This document shows, in pieces, positions 25,340 to 32,186 of a DNA stretch of 64,000 nucleotides. The position numbers and the translations under genes are program-made. Numbering within the stretch: the stretch's first letter is position 1; each line of letters begins with the position of its first letter. The stretch comes from Roseospira visakhapatnamensis. Its GTDB lineage: Bacteria > Pseudomonadota > Alphaproteobacteria > Rhodospirillales > Rhodospirillaceae. The stretch covers positions 102,568-166,567 of the forward strand of contig NZ_JACIGK010000007.1 in NCBI RefSeq assembly GCF_014197915.1, read 5' to 3'. Below the pieces are notes generated by a model. It saw only the letters and a list, made by a program, of their open reading frames with translations, was not told the origin of the DNA and made no database searches.

Positions 25340-25554
25340 ACTCATACCAACGGTCATTGAGAATGACCGTTGCAGTCCTTGGCCGGCCCGCTCCCCCACC
25401 CGGCCACCCCAAGCATACTGTCGTGGGTGGCCGGGTGGGGGAGCGGGCCGGTGCCGCCCTGGCACCGCTTTGCGGTGCCAAGATCTGGAACATCCGGGCG
25501 CCTGCAAGGCGCCCGGGGGCGGATGAGTCACGCTCATCCGCCGCTGGTATCAGT
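25340..25554. repeat. 215-bp mosaic of five palindromes with imperfect terminal inverted repeats
   Basis: The ends ACTCATACCAAC and GCTGGTATCAGT are inverted repeats (10 of 12). Inside are five consecutive hairpins: AACGGTCATT/AATGACCGTT (25349-25371); a perfect 27-bp-arm inverted repeat (25383-25409 and 25425-25451, 15-base loop); TGGCACCGC/GCGGTGCCA (25460-25480); CCGGGCGCCT/AGGCGCCCGG (25494-25516); and GGCGGATGAG/CTCATCCGCC (25518-25542). No coding frame is supported. The right edge contains the fadN stop codon. Parts recur at 1880-1910, 3380-3419 and 54154-54180. It looks like a non-autonomous palindromic element, comparable in kind to REP or MITE sequences. Confidence 0.85.
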
Positions 25555-27877
25555 TCCGGAGCGGCTTGCCGGTGAGCAGCATGTGTTCGACCCGCGCGAT
25601 GGTGCCGGCCTCGCGCACCAGCCGCATGAACTGGGCGCGCTCCAGATCCAGCACGGCGTCCTCGTCCAGGGTGTCCAGGGGATCGGCGTCGCCGCCCGAC
25701 AACACCTCGGCCAGGGCGCCGGACACCACCGCGTCATGCGGCGTGGCCTTGCCCAGGCGGCGGAAGCCGCGCACCGCCATCTCCATCGCCGCGCGGCCCG
25801 AGGGTCCCGGCAGGGCGTAGGCGCGTGGCTCCGGCGGGGTGTAGCCGGCCTCCACCATGGCCAGGGCGCGCGCCTTGGCGTCGGCCAGCAGGCGGCTTCG
25901 GTTCATGGTGATGCCGTCGTCCGGACGCAGGTACAGCAGCGTCTTGGCCTCGGCGGCCGACTTGGCCACCGTGGCCGTGCTGATGGTTTCGAACACCTTG
26001 GCCGCCGCCGGCATGGGACCCTTGGGGACCCTGCCCAGCGTCTGCCAGCGGTGCAGCATCTCGGCGCAACCACCCCAGGCGGGCACGATGCCCACGCCGC
26101 ATTCCACCAGGCCGATGTAGGTCTCGGCGTGGGCCTGGACGGCATCGCAATGCAGCAGGATTTCGCACCCCCCGCCGAGCGCCATGCCAGAGGGCGCGCC
26201 GACCACCGGGAACGGCGCCGTCCGCAGGGCGCGATAGGTCTCCTGGCCCTGCTCGACCAGGCTTTCGATCTCGGTCCAGGCGGCGATGTTGGCCGCGAAC
26301 AGGGCCAGGCCCAGGTTGGCGCCCACCGAGAAGTTGGTGCCCTCGTTGTGGATCACCAGGGCCTTGTAGTCTGTCTTCACCCGGCGCATGGCCTTGCCCA
26401 GCAAGTCCATGATGTCCGGGTCCATGGCGTTCATCTTGCTGGTGAACTCAAAGCAGGCGACGCCGTCGCCGATGTCCCACAGCGCGGCGGAGGCGTTGCG
26501 CAGGATCGGCTTGGAGGCGCGCTTGACGTCCTCCAGCAACAGCACGCCTTCGGGCCGTTGGACGGGATGATAGGCGCCGTCGAGGCCGAGTTGTTGCAGA
26601 TGACCGTCCTCGACGCGGTAGAAGGCGCGGCCAGCGGCGGTCTTCAGGATCGCCGGCACGGTCATGCCGTCGGCCGCCAGCCGCTCGGCCAGCCAGTCGG
26701 CGCCGATCCGGTCGATCAGCTCGAACGGTCCCTGCGTCCAGGCGTAGCCCAGGCGCATGGCCTCGTCGATCTCGGCGATGTGGTCGGCCACCACGCCCGC
26801 CAGGGACGCGGCATAGGCCAGCGTCGGCCCCATCACCGCCCAGGCATAGGCGCCGTGCGGGCTGTCGTGGCTCAGCAGCGCGCGCAGGTCCTTGCGGCTG
26901 TCCTTGACCGCCGCCACGTCGGCCTTGCGGGACACGCGATAGTCGCCGGTGGTCAGGTCCAGCGCCTCCTTGACGCGGCCGCCGCCGGACCGGTTCAGGC
27001 GGTAAAAGCCGCCCTTGCCCTTCCGCCCGGTATAGCCCTCGGCGATCATGCGTTCCACCAGCGGCACCGGCCGGTTGATGGCGTGGAACGGGTCGTCCTT
27101 GGGCAGCGACCCGGCCAGGCTGGCCGTGACATGGGGGATCAGGTCCAGCCCCACCAGGTCCAGCAGGCCGAACACCCCGGTCTTGGGGATGCCCATGGGC
27201 TTGCCGATGAGGGCGTCCACATCCTCCACGTCCAGGCCACGTTCGACCGCTTCGACCACGGCGGTCTGGATCCAGACCACACCCAGGCGGTTGGCGATGA
27301 AGCTGGGGGTGTCCTTGCAGTGCACCACGCTCTTGCCCAGGCGCAGGTCGGCGAAGCGCTCCACCGCCGCCAGCGCCTCCGGCCGGGTCCGGGGACCGCC
27401 GACCAGTTCCATCAGCCGCATGTAGCGCGGCGGGTTGAAGAAGTGGGCGATGAGGAAGTCGCGGGCGAAGCGCTCCGGCATCCCCTCCACCAGGGTGGAC
27501 AGCGGCAGGGTCGAGGTGTTGGAGGAGACAACACTGCCCTCCTTGCGCACCGCCTCGATGCGGGCGTACAGGTCGCGCTTGATGTCCAGGCGCTCGATCA
27601 CCGCCTCGATGATCCAGTCCGCCTCGGCCAGTTTGTCCAGGTCATCCTCCAGGTTGCCGGGGATGACGTTGCGGGCGGCGGCCTTGCCCATGAAGGGCGC
27701 CGGATCGACCTTGAGCATGCGGGCCACCGCGCCCTCGGCCAGGGCGTTGCGGGTCTCCGCCCCGGGCGGCACGATGTCCAGCAGCAGCACCCGCGCCCCG
27801 GCGTTGGCCACGTGGGCGGCGATGCCCGCCCCCATGACCCCGGCGCCGAGCACGGCGACGGTCTTGATCTCGGTCAT
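25550..27877 (-). CDS. fadN: 3-hydroxyacyl-CoA dehydrogenase/enoyl-CoA hydratase, FadN type
   Basis: Bifunctional beta-oxidation protein of 775 residues with the dehydrogenase first and the crotonase domain second, the order of Bacillus FadN rather than E. coli FadB. GAGVMGAG at 11-18 binds NAD, HFFNPPRYM is the dehydrogenase signature, and two 3HCDH C-terminal domains follow. The hydratase domain (about 485-690) has NEGTNFSVGANLGLAL and SGMALGGGCEILLHCD. The start ATG 27877 shares a base with the thiolase stop (TGATG), so the two are translationally coupled. Its TGA stop is the edge of the 215-bp repeat. Confidence 0.94.
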   Translation of the reverse strand: MTEIKTVAVLGAGVMGAGIAAHVANAGARVLLLDIVPPGAETRNALAEGAVARMLKVDPAPFMGKAAARNVIPGNLEDDLDKLAEADWIIEAVIERLDIKRDLYARIEAVRKEGSVVSSNTSTLPLSTLVEGMPERFARDFLIAHFFNPPRYMRLMELVGGPRTRPEALAAVERFADLRLGKSVVHCKDTPSFIANRLGVVWIQTAVVEAVERGLDVEDVDALIGKPMGIPKTGVFGLLDLVGLDLIPHVTASLAGSLPKDDPFHAINRPVPLVERMIAEGYTGRKGKGGFYRLNRSGGGRVKEALDLTTGDYRVSRKADVAAVKDSRKDLRALLSHDSPHGAYAWAVMGPTLAYAASLAGVVADHIAEIDEAMRLGYAWTQGPFELIDRIGADWLAERLAADGMTVPAILKTAAGRAFYRVEDGHLQQLGLDGAYHPVQRPEGVLLLEDVKRASKPILRNASAALWDIGDGVACFEFTSKMNAMDPDIMDLLGKAMRRVKTDYKALVIHNEGTNFSVGANLGLALFAANIAAWTEIESLVEQGQETYRALRTAPFPVVGAPSGMALGGGCEILLHCDAVQAHAETYIGLVECGVGIVPAWGGCAEMLHRWQTLGRVPKGPMPAAAKVFETISTATVAKSAAEAKTLLYLRPDDGITMNRSRLLADAKARALAMVEAGYTPPEPRAYALPGPSGRAAMEMAVRGFRRLGKATPHDAVVSGALAEVLSGGDADPLDTLDEDAVLDLERAQFMRLVREAGTIARVEHMLLTGKPLRN

Positions 27878-29013
27878 CACACCGCCTCCAGGATGGTCGC
27901 GATGCCCTGACCGCCGCCGATGCACTGGGTCGCCAGGGCATAGCGCCCCTTCTCCCGCCGCAACAGGCTGGCGGCCTTGCCGACGATGCGCGCACCCGTG
28001 GCCCCCAGCGGGTGACCAAGGGCGATGGCCCCGCCGTCGAGGTTCACCTTGCCCTCGTCCAGGCCCAGGTCGCGCATGCAGGCCAGCGACTGGCTGGCGA
28101 AGGCCTCGTTAAGTTCGATGACGTCCAGGTGGTCCACCGTCAGGTTGGCGCGCCGGAGCGCCTTGCGGGTGGCGCCCACCGGGCCGATGCCCATGATCTC
28201 GGGATCGCAGCCGTCCACCGCCACCGAGGTCACGGCCGCCAGCACATCCAGGCCGTTGGCCTCGGCGTAGTCGGCGGAGCACACCAGCACGGCGGCGGCG
28301 CCGTCGGTCAGCGGCGACGATGTGCCGGCGGTCACCACGCCCTCGGCGTCGAAGGACGGTTTCAGTCCGGCCAGCCCCTCGGCCGTCGCCTCGGGGCGCG
28401 GGCAGCCGTCCCGGTCCACCGTGCCCTTGCGGCCGGTGATGGGCACGATCTCGTCGGCCAGGCGGCCGGCCGCCTGGGCCTCGGCCGTGCGCTGTTGGGA
28501 GCGCAACGCGAACGCCTCCTGGTCGGCGCGCGGGATCGACCAGCGCGCGGCGACGTTTTCAGCGGTCTCGCCCATGCTGCTGTAGGCGCCGGGGTTCGAC
28601 GTGGCGAAATCGGGATGCGGCAGCGGGTTGAAGCCCATGATGGGCACCCGGCTCATGCTTTCCACGCCGGCGCAGACGAACGCCTCGCCGGCGCCCATGG
28701 CGATCGAGCCGGCCGCCACATGCACCGAACTCATGGAGGACCCGCAGAAGCGGTTCAGGGTGGCGGCGCCCACGGACTGGGGCAGGCCGCTCATCAACCC
28801 CACCAGGCGGGCCAGATTGAGGCCCTGCTCGCCCTCGGGGAAGGCGCATCCGAGCAACAGGTCCTCGATGTCCTCGGGGCGGACACCGGTGCGTGCCACC
28901 AGCGCGCGGATCACCTGGGCGGCCAGGTCATCCGGCCGCACGGACGCCAGCGCGCCCTTGGTTGCCAGGGTGAACGGCGAGCGCGCATACCCGGCGATAA
29001 CCACCTTCTTCAT
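27877..29013 (-). CDS. fadA: Acetyl-CoA C-acyltransferase (3-ketoacyl-CoA thiolase)
   Basis: A 378-residue thiolase completing the beta-oxidation cycle. The acylated cysteine is C90 in LNRFCGSSM. NEAFASQSLACMRDLG and the GGAIALGHPLGATGARI histidine loop are present, and the second catalytic cysteine is in ATQCIGGGQG near the C-terminus. It is first in a thiolase-fadN pair and 79 bases downstream of the merR gene on the same strand. Confidence 0.95.
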   Translation of the reverse strand: MKKVVIAGYARSPFTLATKGALASVRPDDLAAQVIRALVARTGVRPEDIEDLLLGCAFPEGEQGLNLARLVGLMSGLPQSVGAATLNRFCGSSMSSVHVAAGSIAMGAGEAFVCAGVESMSRVPIMGFNPLPHPDFATSNPGAYSSMGETAENVAARWSIPRADQEAFALRSQQRTAEAQAAGRLADEIVPITGRKGTVDRDGCPRPEATAEGLAGLKPSFDAEGVVTAGTSSPLTDGAAAVLVCSADYAEANGLDVLAAVTSVAVDGCDPEIMGIGPVGATRKALRRANLTVDHLDVIELNEAFASQSLACMRDLGLDEGKVNLDGGAIALGHPLGATGARIVGKAASLLRREKGRYALATQCIGGGQGIATILEAV

Positions 29014-29092
29014 CGGCGTGTCTCCAGCGGTCGGGAGGGAGGGGAAAGGACCGTCGAGACGAGCGGCGCCGGGTGATGCGGACGCCCCCGCC

Positions 29093-29488
29093 CTAGACCG
29101 AGGACGCGTCCGCGCCCTTTTGGCGCAGCATGTCGAGGCTGACGCGCTCGATATCGCGCAGCTCCTTCAACGTGGTCTGCACGGTCTGCAACTGATCCTC
29201 GAGTTGGGCGATGCGGTCGCCCACCCTGGCGACCAGCACCCGGATCTGTTCGACCTGGGTCGTGTCGACGACGTACAGATCGAGGTACTCCTTGATGTCC
29301 TTCAGCGAAAAGCCGAGACGCTTGCCGCGCAGGATCAGGATCATGCGCGCCCGGTCGCGGTGCGAATACACCCGCGTGGTGCCCACCCGCTGCGGCGCCA
29401 GCAGTCCCTGGTCCTCGTAGTAGCGAATGGTGCGCGGTGTGATGTTCAGGTCTCGCGCGAGTTCCGTGATCGAGTACAGCTTTTCCAT
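29093..29488 (-). CDS. MerR-family transcriptional regulator, LiuR-like
   Basis: A 131-residue regulator: winged helix-turn-helix at 5-70 (YSITELARDLNITPRTIRYYEDQGLL), then a coiled coil at about 78-115. There are no cysteines, so it is not a metal sensor. MerR proteins of this kind (LiuR, in published comparative work on proteobacteria) control branched-chain amino-acid and fatty-acid breakdown through TGACGT/ACGTCA-type dyads. Such dyads are seen upstream of fadD, the SCP2 gene and the liu operon in this window. ATG 29488 is chosen over 29506 (6 residues longer). It is followed by fadA and fadN on the same strand. Confidence 0.9.
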   Translation of the reverse strand: MEKLYSITELARDLNITPRTIRYYEDQGLLAPQRVGTTRVYSHRDRARMILILRGKRLGFSLKDIKEYLDLYVVDTTQVEQIRVLVARVGDRIAQLEDQLQTVQTTLKELRDIERVSLDMLRQKGADASSV

Positions 29489-29527
29489 GCCTGCCCGCTT
29501 TCCCATAAGACGCTAAGTAACGGGCAC

Positions 29528-29541
29528 GGAAGATATCTTCC
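29528..29541. promoter_or_regulatory. Perfect 14-bp palindrome upstream of merR
   Basis: GGAAGATATCTTCC, 40 bases upstream of the merR start and in the short region between fadD and merR. It does not resemble the TGACGT/ACGTCA dyads, so if it is an operator it probably belongs to another regulator, or it is a chance palindrome in an AT-richer promoter. Confidence 0.35.
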
Positions 29542-29617
29542 CTGTGCGTCATCTTCAAACCACAAAGACCTTTCGCCAACAGAGGCCGTTAGGGGCAAGT
29601 CCGGCGCGTGACCGCGG

Positions 29618-31351
29618 TCAGGAGGCCGACGCGGCGGTCGCGCGGCGGACCGCTTCCTCGTCGACCAGTTCCTTTTTCGAAAGCTTGCCGACCATGGTCT
29701 TGGGCAAGGCGTCGCGGATCTCGATCGCCGTCGGCATCTCGATGCGCGAGATGTGCTCGGTCAGGAAGGCCCTCAGGTCGGCCGGATCGACGCGGGCGCC
29801 GTCGCGCAGGGTGACGAACGCCTTGGGCGCCTGCCCCCGATAGTCATCGGGGACGCCGATCACCACCACCTCGGACACATCCGGATGCTGGTAGAGCGCT
29901 TCCTCGATGACCCGGGGATAGATGTTGTAGCCGCCGCAGAGGATGACGTCCTTGATCCGGTCCACCAGATAGTAGTAGCCGTCGGCGTCCTGGTAGCCGA
30001 TGTCGCCGGTGCGCAAGGCGCCCTCCACGAAGACGGCGCGCGTCTCCTCCGGCCGGCACCAGTACCCGCTCATCACCTGCGGCCCACGCACGCAGACCTC
30101 GCCCTTCTCGTTGACCCCGCGCAGGCGGTGGGGGGGCTCGGGATCGCGGATCTCGATCGTGGTGGCGGGCATCGGAATACCGATGGATCCGGCGCGCGGC
30201 GCGGCGTCCAGCGGATTGCAGGTGGCCACCGGCGCCGTTTCGGACAGGCCGTAGCCCTCGACCAGGCGGCAGCCGGTCAGCGATTCGAAGCGGGCCCGCA
30301 CCTCGCCCGGCAGGGGCGCGCCGCCGGAAATGCACACCTGCAACGACGACAGGTCCGCCCCGCCCCCCGCCAGGGCCTTGTTGATGGCGGTGTAAATGGT
30401 CGGCACGCCCGGGAACAGGGTCGCGCGCTTGCGGCCGATGGTGCGGATCACCTGCTTCAGGTGGAAGCGCGGCAACAGGATCAACTCCGCCCCCAGCCGC
30501 ACACCGAGGTTCATGGCCACCGTCATGCCGAACACATGGAACAGCGGCAGCACGGCCAGCATCCGCTCCTGTCCCAGCGACGGATTGGGGATCCAACGGA
30601 AGAGCTGATCGGTGTTGGCGGACAGGTTGGCGTGCGACAGCATGGCCCCCTTGGGGACTCCCGTGGTGCCGCCGGTGTACTGCAAGGCCGCCAGGTCCTC
30701 TTCGGGATCGATGTCCACCGGCCGGACCGCGCCATCGTTGGCGATCAGGCGCGCGAACGGGATGTGGTGCAGGTCGTCGGGGATGCTGGCCATCTCGGAG
30801 CGCTTGAGCACCGAGAACAGCAGGCCCTTCATGCCCGGCAGCAGGGCGCTCATGGAACACACCACCACCCGTTCCAGACAGGTCTTGTCCAGCAGCGCGG
30901 CCACCTTGGGATAGATCTGGCGCAGATCCAGGGTGACCATGAGGGTGGTGCCCGAATCCTCGACCTGTGTCTGCAACTCGCGGGGGGCGTACAGCGGGTT
31001 ATAGTTCACCACCGTGCCGCCCACCTTCAGCACCGCGTAGTAGCAGATGACGAACACCGGCGTGTTGGGCAGGCACAGGCCCACCCGGACCCCCTTGCGC
31101 ACCCCAAGCTGCTGGAAGCCGCGCGCGGCCCGGTCGACCAGATCGCCAAGCTCGGCATAGGTGAGGCGCTTGCCCAGGAAGTCGACGGCCGGCCGGTCCG
31201 GAAACGCGGCGACCGTGTCATCGAGCAGGCGAGCCAGCCCCGTGGTCCGCGCCGACGGCGACGGCGAGGGTGACGCCCCCTGGGACGCCCCCTGGGGCGC
31301 GACCTGGGACGCGACCTGGGACGGAGAGTGTGTGTTTGACGGCGTGACCAT
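29618..31351 (-). CDS. fadD: Long-chain fatty acid-CoA ligase
   Basis: AMP-forming acyl-CoA synthetase of 577 residues. The P-loop-like motif YTGGTTGVPKG is at 225-235, the adenylate motif VEGYGLSETAPV follows, then TGDIGYQDADGYYYLVDRIKDVI, and the C-terminal catalytic lysine in LPKTMVGKLSKKEL. It activates fatty acids for the cluster's beta-oxidation enzymes. The first 35 residues are a low-complexity extension (repeated SQVA and SQGA) encoded by a 12-bp tandem repeat; the conserved domain begins at TTGLARLLDD. Its promoter carries TTGACGT dyads resembling MerR operators. Confidence 0.95.
   Translation of the reverse strand: MVTPSNTHSPSQVASQVAPQGASQGASPSPSPSARTTGLARLLDDTVAAFPDRPAVDFLGKRLTYAELGDLVDRAARGFQQLGVRKGVRVGLCLPNTPVFVICYYAVLKVGGTVVNYNPLYAPRELQTQVEDSGTTLMVTLDLRQIYPKVAALLDKTCLERVVVCSMSALLPGMKGLLFSVLKRSEMASIPDDLHHIPFARLIANDGAVRPVDIDPEEDLAALQYTGGTTGVPKGAMLSHANLSANTDQLFRWIPNPSLGQERMLAVLPLFHVFGMTVAMNLGVRLGAELILLPRFHLKQVIRTIGRKRATLFPGVPTIYTAINKALAGGGADLSSLQVCISGGAPLPGEVRARFESLTGCRLVEGYGLSETAPVATCNPLDAAPRAGSIGIPMPATTIEIRDPEPPHRLRGVNEKGEVCVRGPQVMSGYWCRPEETRAVFVEGALRTGDIGYQDADGYYYLVDRIKDVILCGGYNIYPRVIEEALYQHPDVSEVVVIGVPDDYRGQAPKAFVTLRDGARVDPADLRAFLTEHISRIEMPTAIEIRDALPKTMVGKLSKKELVDEEAVRRATAASAS
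31272..31319. repeat. Four 12-bp tandem repeats inside the start of fadD
   Basis: Units at 31272-31283, 31284-31295, 31296-31307 and 31308-31319 (GACGCCCCCTGG twice, then GGCGCGACCTGG and GACGCGACCTGG). Because the unit is 12 bases, each copy adds four residues and keeps the frame, so copy number could vary between strains without breaking FadD. Confidence 0.8.
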
Positions 31352-31410
31352 CGTGGAAGCGATCCTCCCATGGTGGTTCTCGGGGGTGCATCCGACCCGA
31401 AATTAAATCA

Positions 31411-31461
31411 TGGGTATCGGAGCATTACGTTGACGTCAACAGGAATTCTCTAACGTCAACA
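31411..31461 (-). promoter_or_regulatory. fadD promoter with MerR-type TTGACGT operator
   Basis: On the minus strand a -35 like TTGACG (31439-31434) is followed after 17 bases by TACCCA (31416-31411). Overlapping it is TTGACGTCAACGTAA (31439-31425), and a second TTGACGTTAG lies just upstream (31459-31450). The TTGACGT core matches the dyad before the liu operon. The resulting fadD leader would be about 50 bases. Promoter assignment is by pattern only. Confidence 0.55.
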
Positions 31462-31566
31462 AAGAAGGCATCGCGCGCATTCCGCGACCCGAACCCCGGT
31501 GCCACCCCACCCCGGATATCCCGCCCGGCGGCTGGAGGCGCCCCCGGGGGCCGGCGGCGCGCGCGG

Positions 31567-31863
31567 TCAGGCGAGGGTGGAGACCAGCTTCAAGGCGACC
31601 CCCTTCGACCCCAGCACCTTGATCCTGCCCAGGCTGTAGGCCACCATGGGATCCAGCCGGCCATCCAGCAGCCTCGCCAGATTATCCTTCGATATCTTGA
31701 TGGTACAGGCGGTGTCCCGGTCGTCGTCCGCGACCATCTCCGCCGTCGCGGAGCGCCCGTCGACGATCCACGCACCCGCGTCGCTCACCGCGAATCGCAC
31801 CACGTACCCCAGGCGGTTCAGGCGCGGCAACGCCTCGCGCAAGCGGTCTTCCGTGTCTTGCAT
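31567..31863 (-). CDS. SCP2 sterol-binding domain protein, single domain
   Basis: A 98-residue protein consisting of little more than the core of an SCP2 lipid-binding fold. AWIVDGRSATAEMVADDDRDTACTIKISKDNLARLLDGRLDPMVAYSLGRIKVLGS contains the typical DCTI-type strand and the D-P-x-x-A-Y-x-x-G-K/R-hydrophobic motif. Such proteins bind acyl-CoA or other lipids. The first Met used is MQDTEDR at 31863; the frame continues upstream without similarity. A perfect ATGACGT/ACGTCAT dyad lies 41 bases upstream, so the gene is probably co-regulated with fadD and liu. Confidence 0.82.
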   Translation of the reverse strand: MQDTEDRLREALPRLNRLGYVVRFAVSDAGAWIVDGRSATAEMVADDDRDTACTIKISKDNLARLLDGRLDPMVAYSLGRIKVLGSKGVALKLVSTLA

Positions 31864-32186
31864 CGTTTCCGTCTCCCTGGCGGACTCACGTCGGCTTCTG
31901 ATGATGACGTTCACGTCATCTTTATGCCGTTCTCGTAATCTTGCCACAGCCATGAGGCGATGACAACCAGGGAGGCATGATCCATGAGGGCTCTGACACC
32001 GGAGCGACGATCGCTCACGAGGGGCCTGTCGAGAGGAGGAGGAGGCTGGTGACGGAAATTTCCCGTCCCGCCGCGCTCGCTCGGGATGACGACAGGCCAT
32101 ACAATCCGTACAGTCTTCATCCTGCGTCATCCTGAACGCCCCACGGGCGGCAGGGATCTCCACCGTCGGCGCGCGCCGCCGTAGAC
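31864..32186. other. Intergenic region between the SCP2 and SNF2 genes
   Basis: Divergent promoter region of 323 bases. Near the SCP2 gene is the dyad at 31904-31919. A small hairpin GAGCGA-CGA-TCGCTC lies at 32002-32016. The stretch at about 32080-32165, containing GGGATGACGACAGG and GTCATCCTGAAC...AGGGATCTCC, looks like sequence found in dispersed intergenic repeats, but no second copy is visible in the window. I see no gene. Confidence 0.4.
31904..31919. promoter_or_regulatory. MerR-type operator upstream of the SCP2 gene
   Basis: ATGACGT-TC-ACGTCAT, a perfect dyad with 7-base arms. The TGACGT/ACGTCA half-sites are those of the liu operon operator at 49423-49442, with a shorter spacer. 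It lies 41 bases upstream of the SCP2 start on the minus strand. Confidence 0.5.

Noticed and set aside
25340..25554. Insertion sequence with transposase
   Set aside because: Terminal inverted repeats are present, but only 215 bases lie between them and no coding frame is supported; at most a non-autonomous element.
31351..31380. Spurious N-terminal extension frames over the fadD start on the plus strand
   Set aside because: Open frames there translate the fadD minisatellite antisense and have no family similarity.
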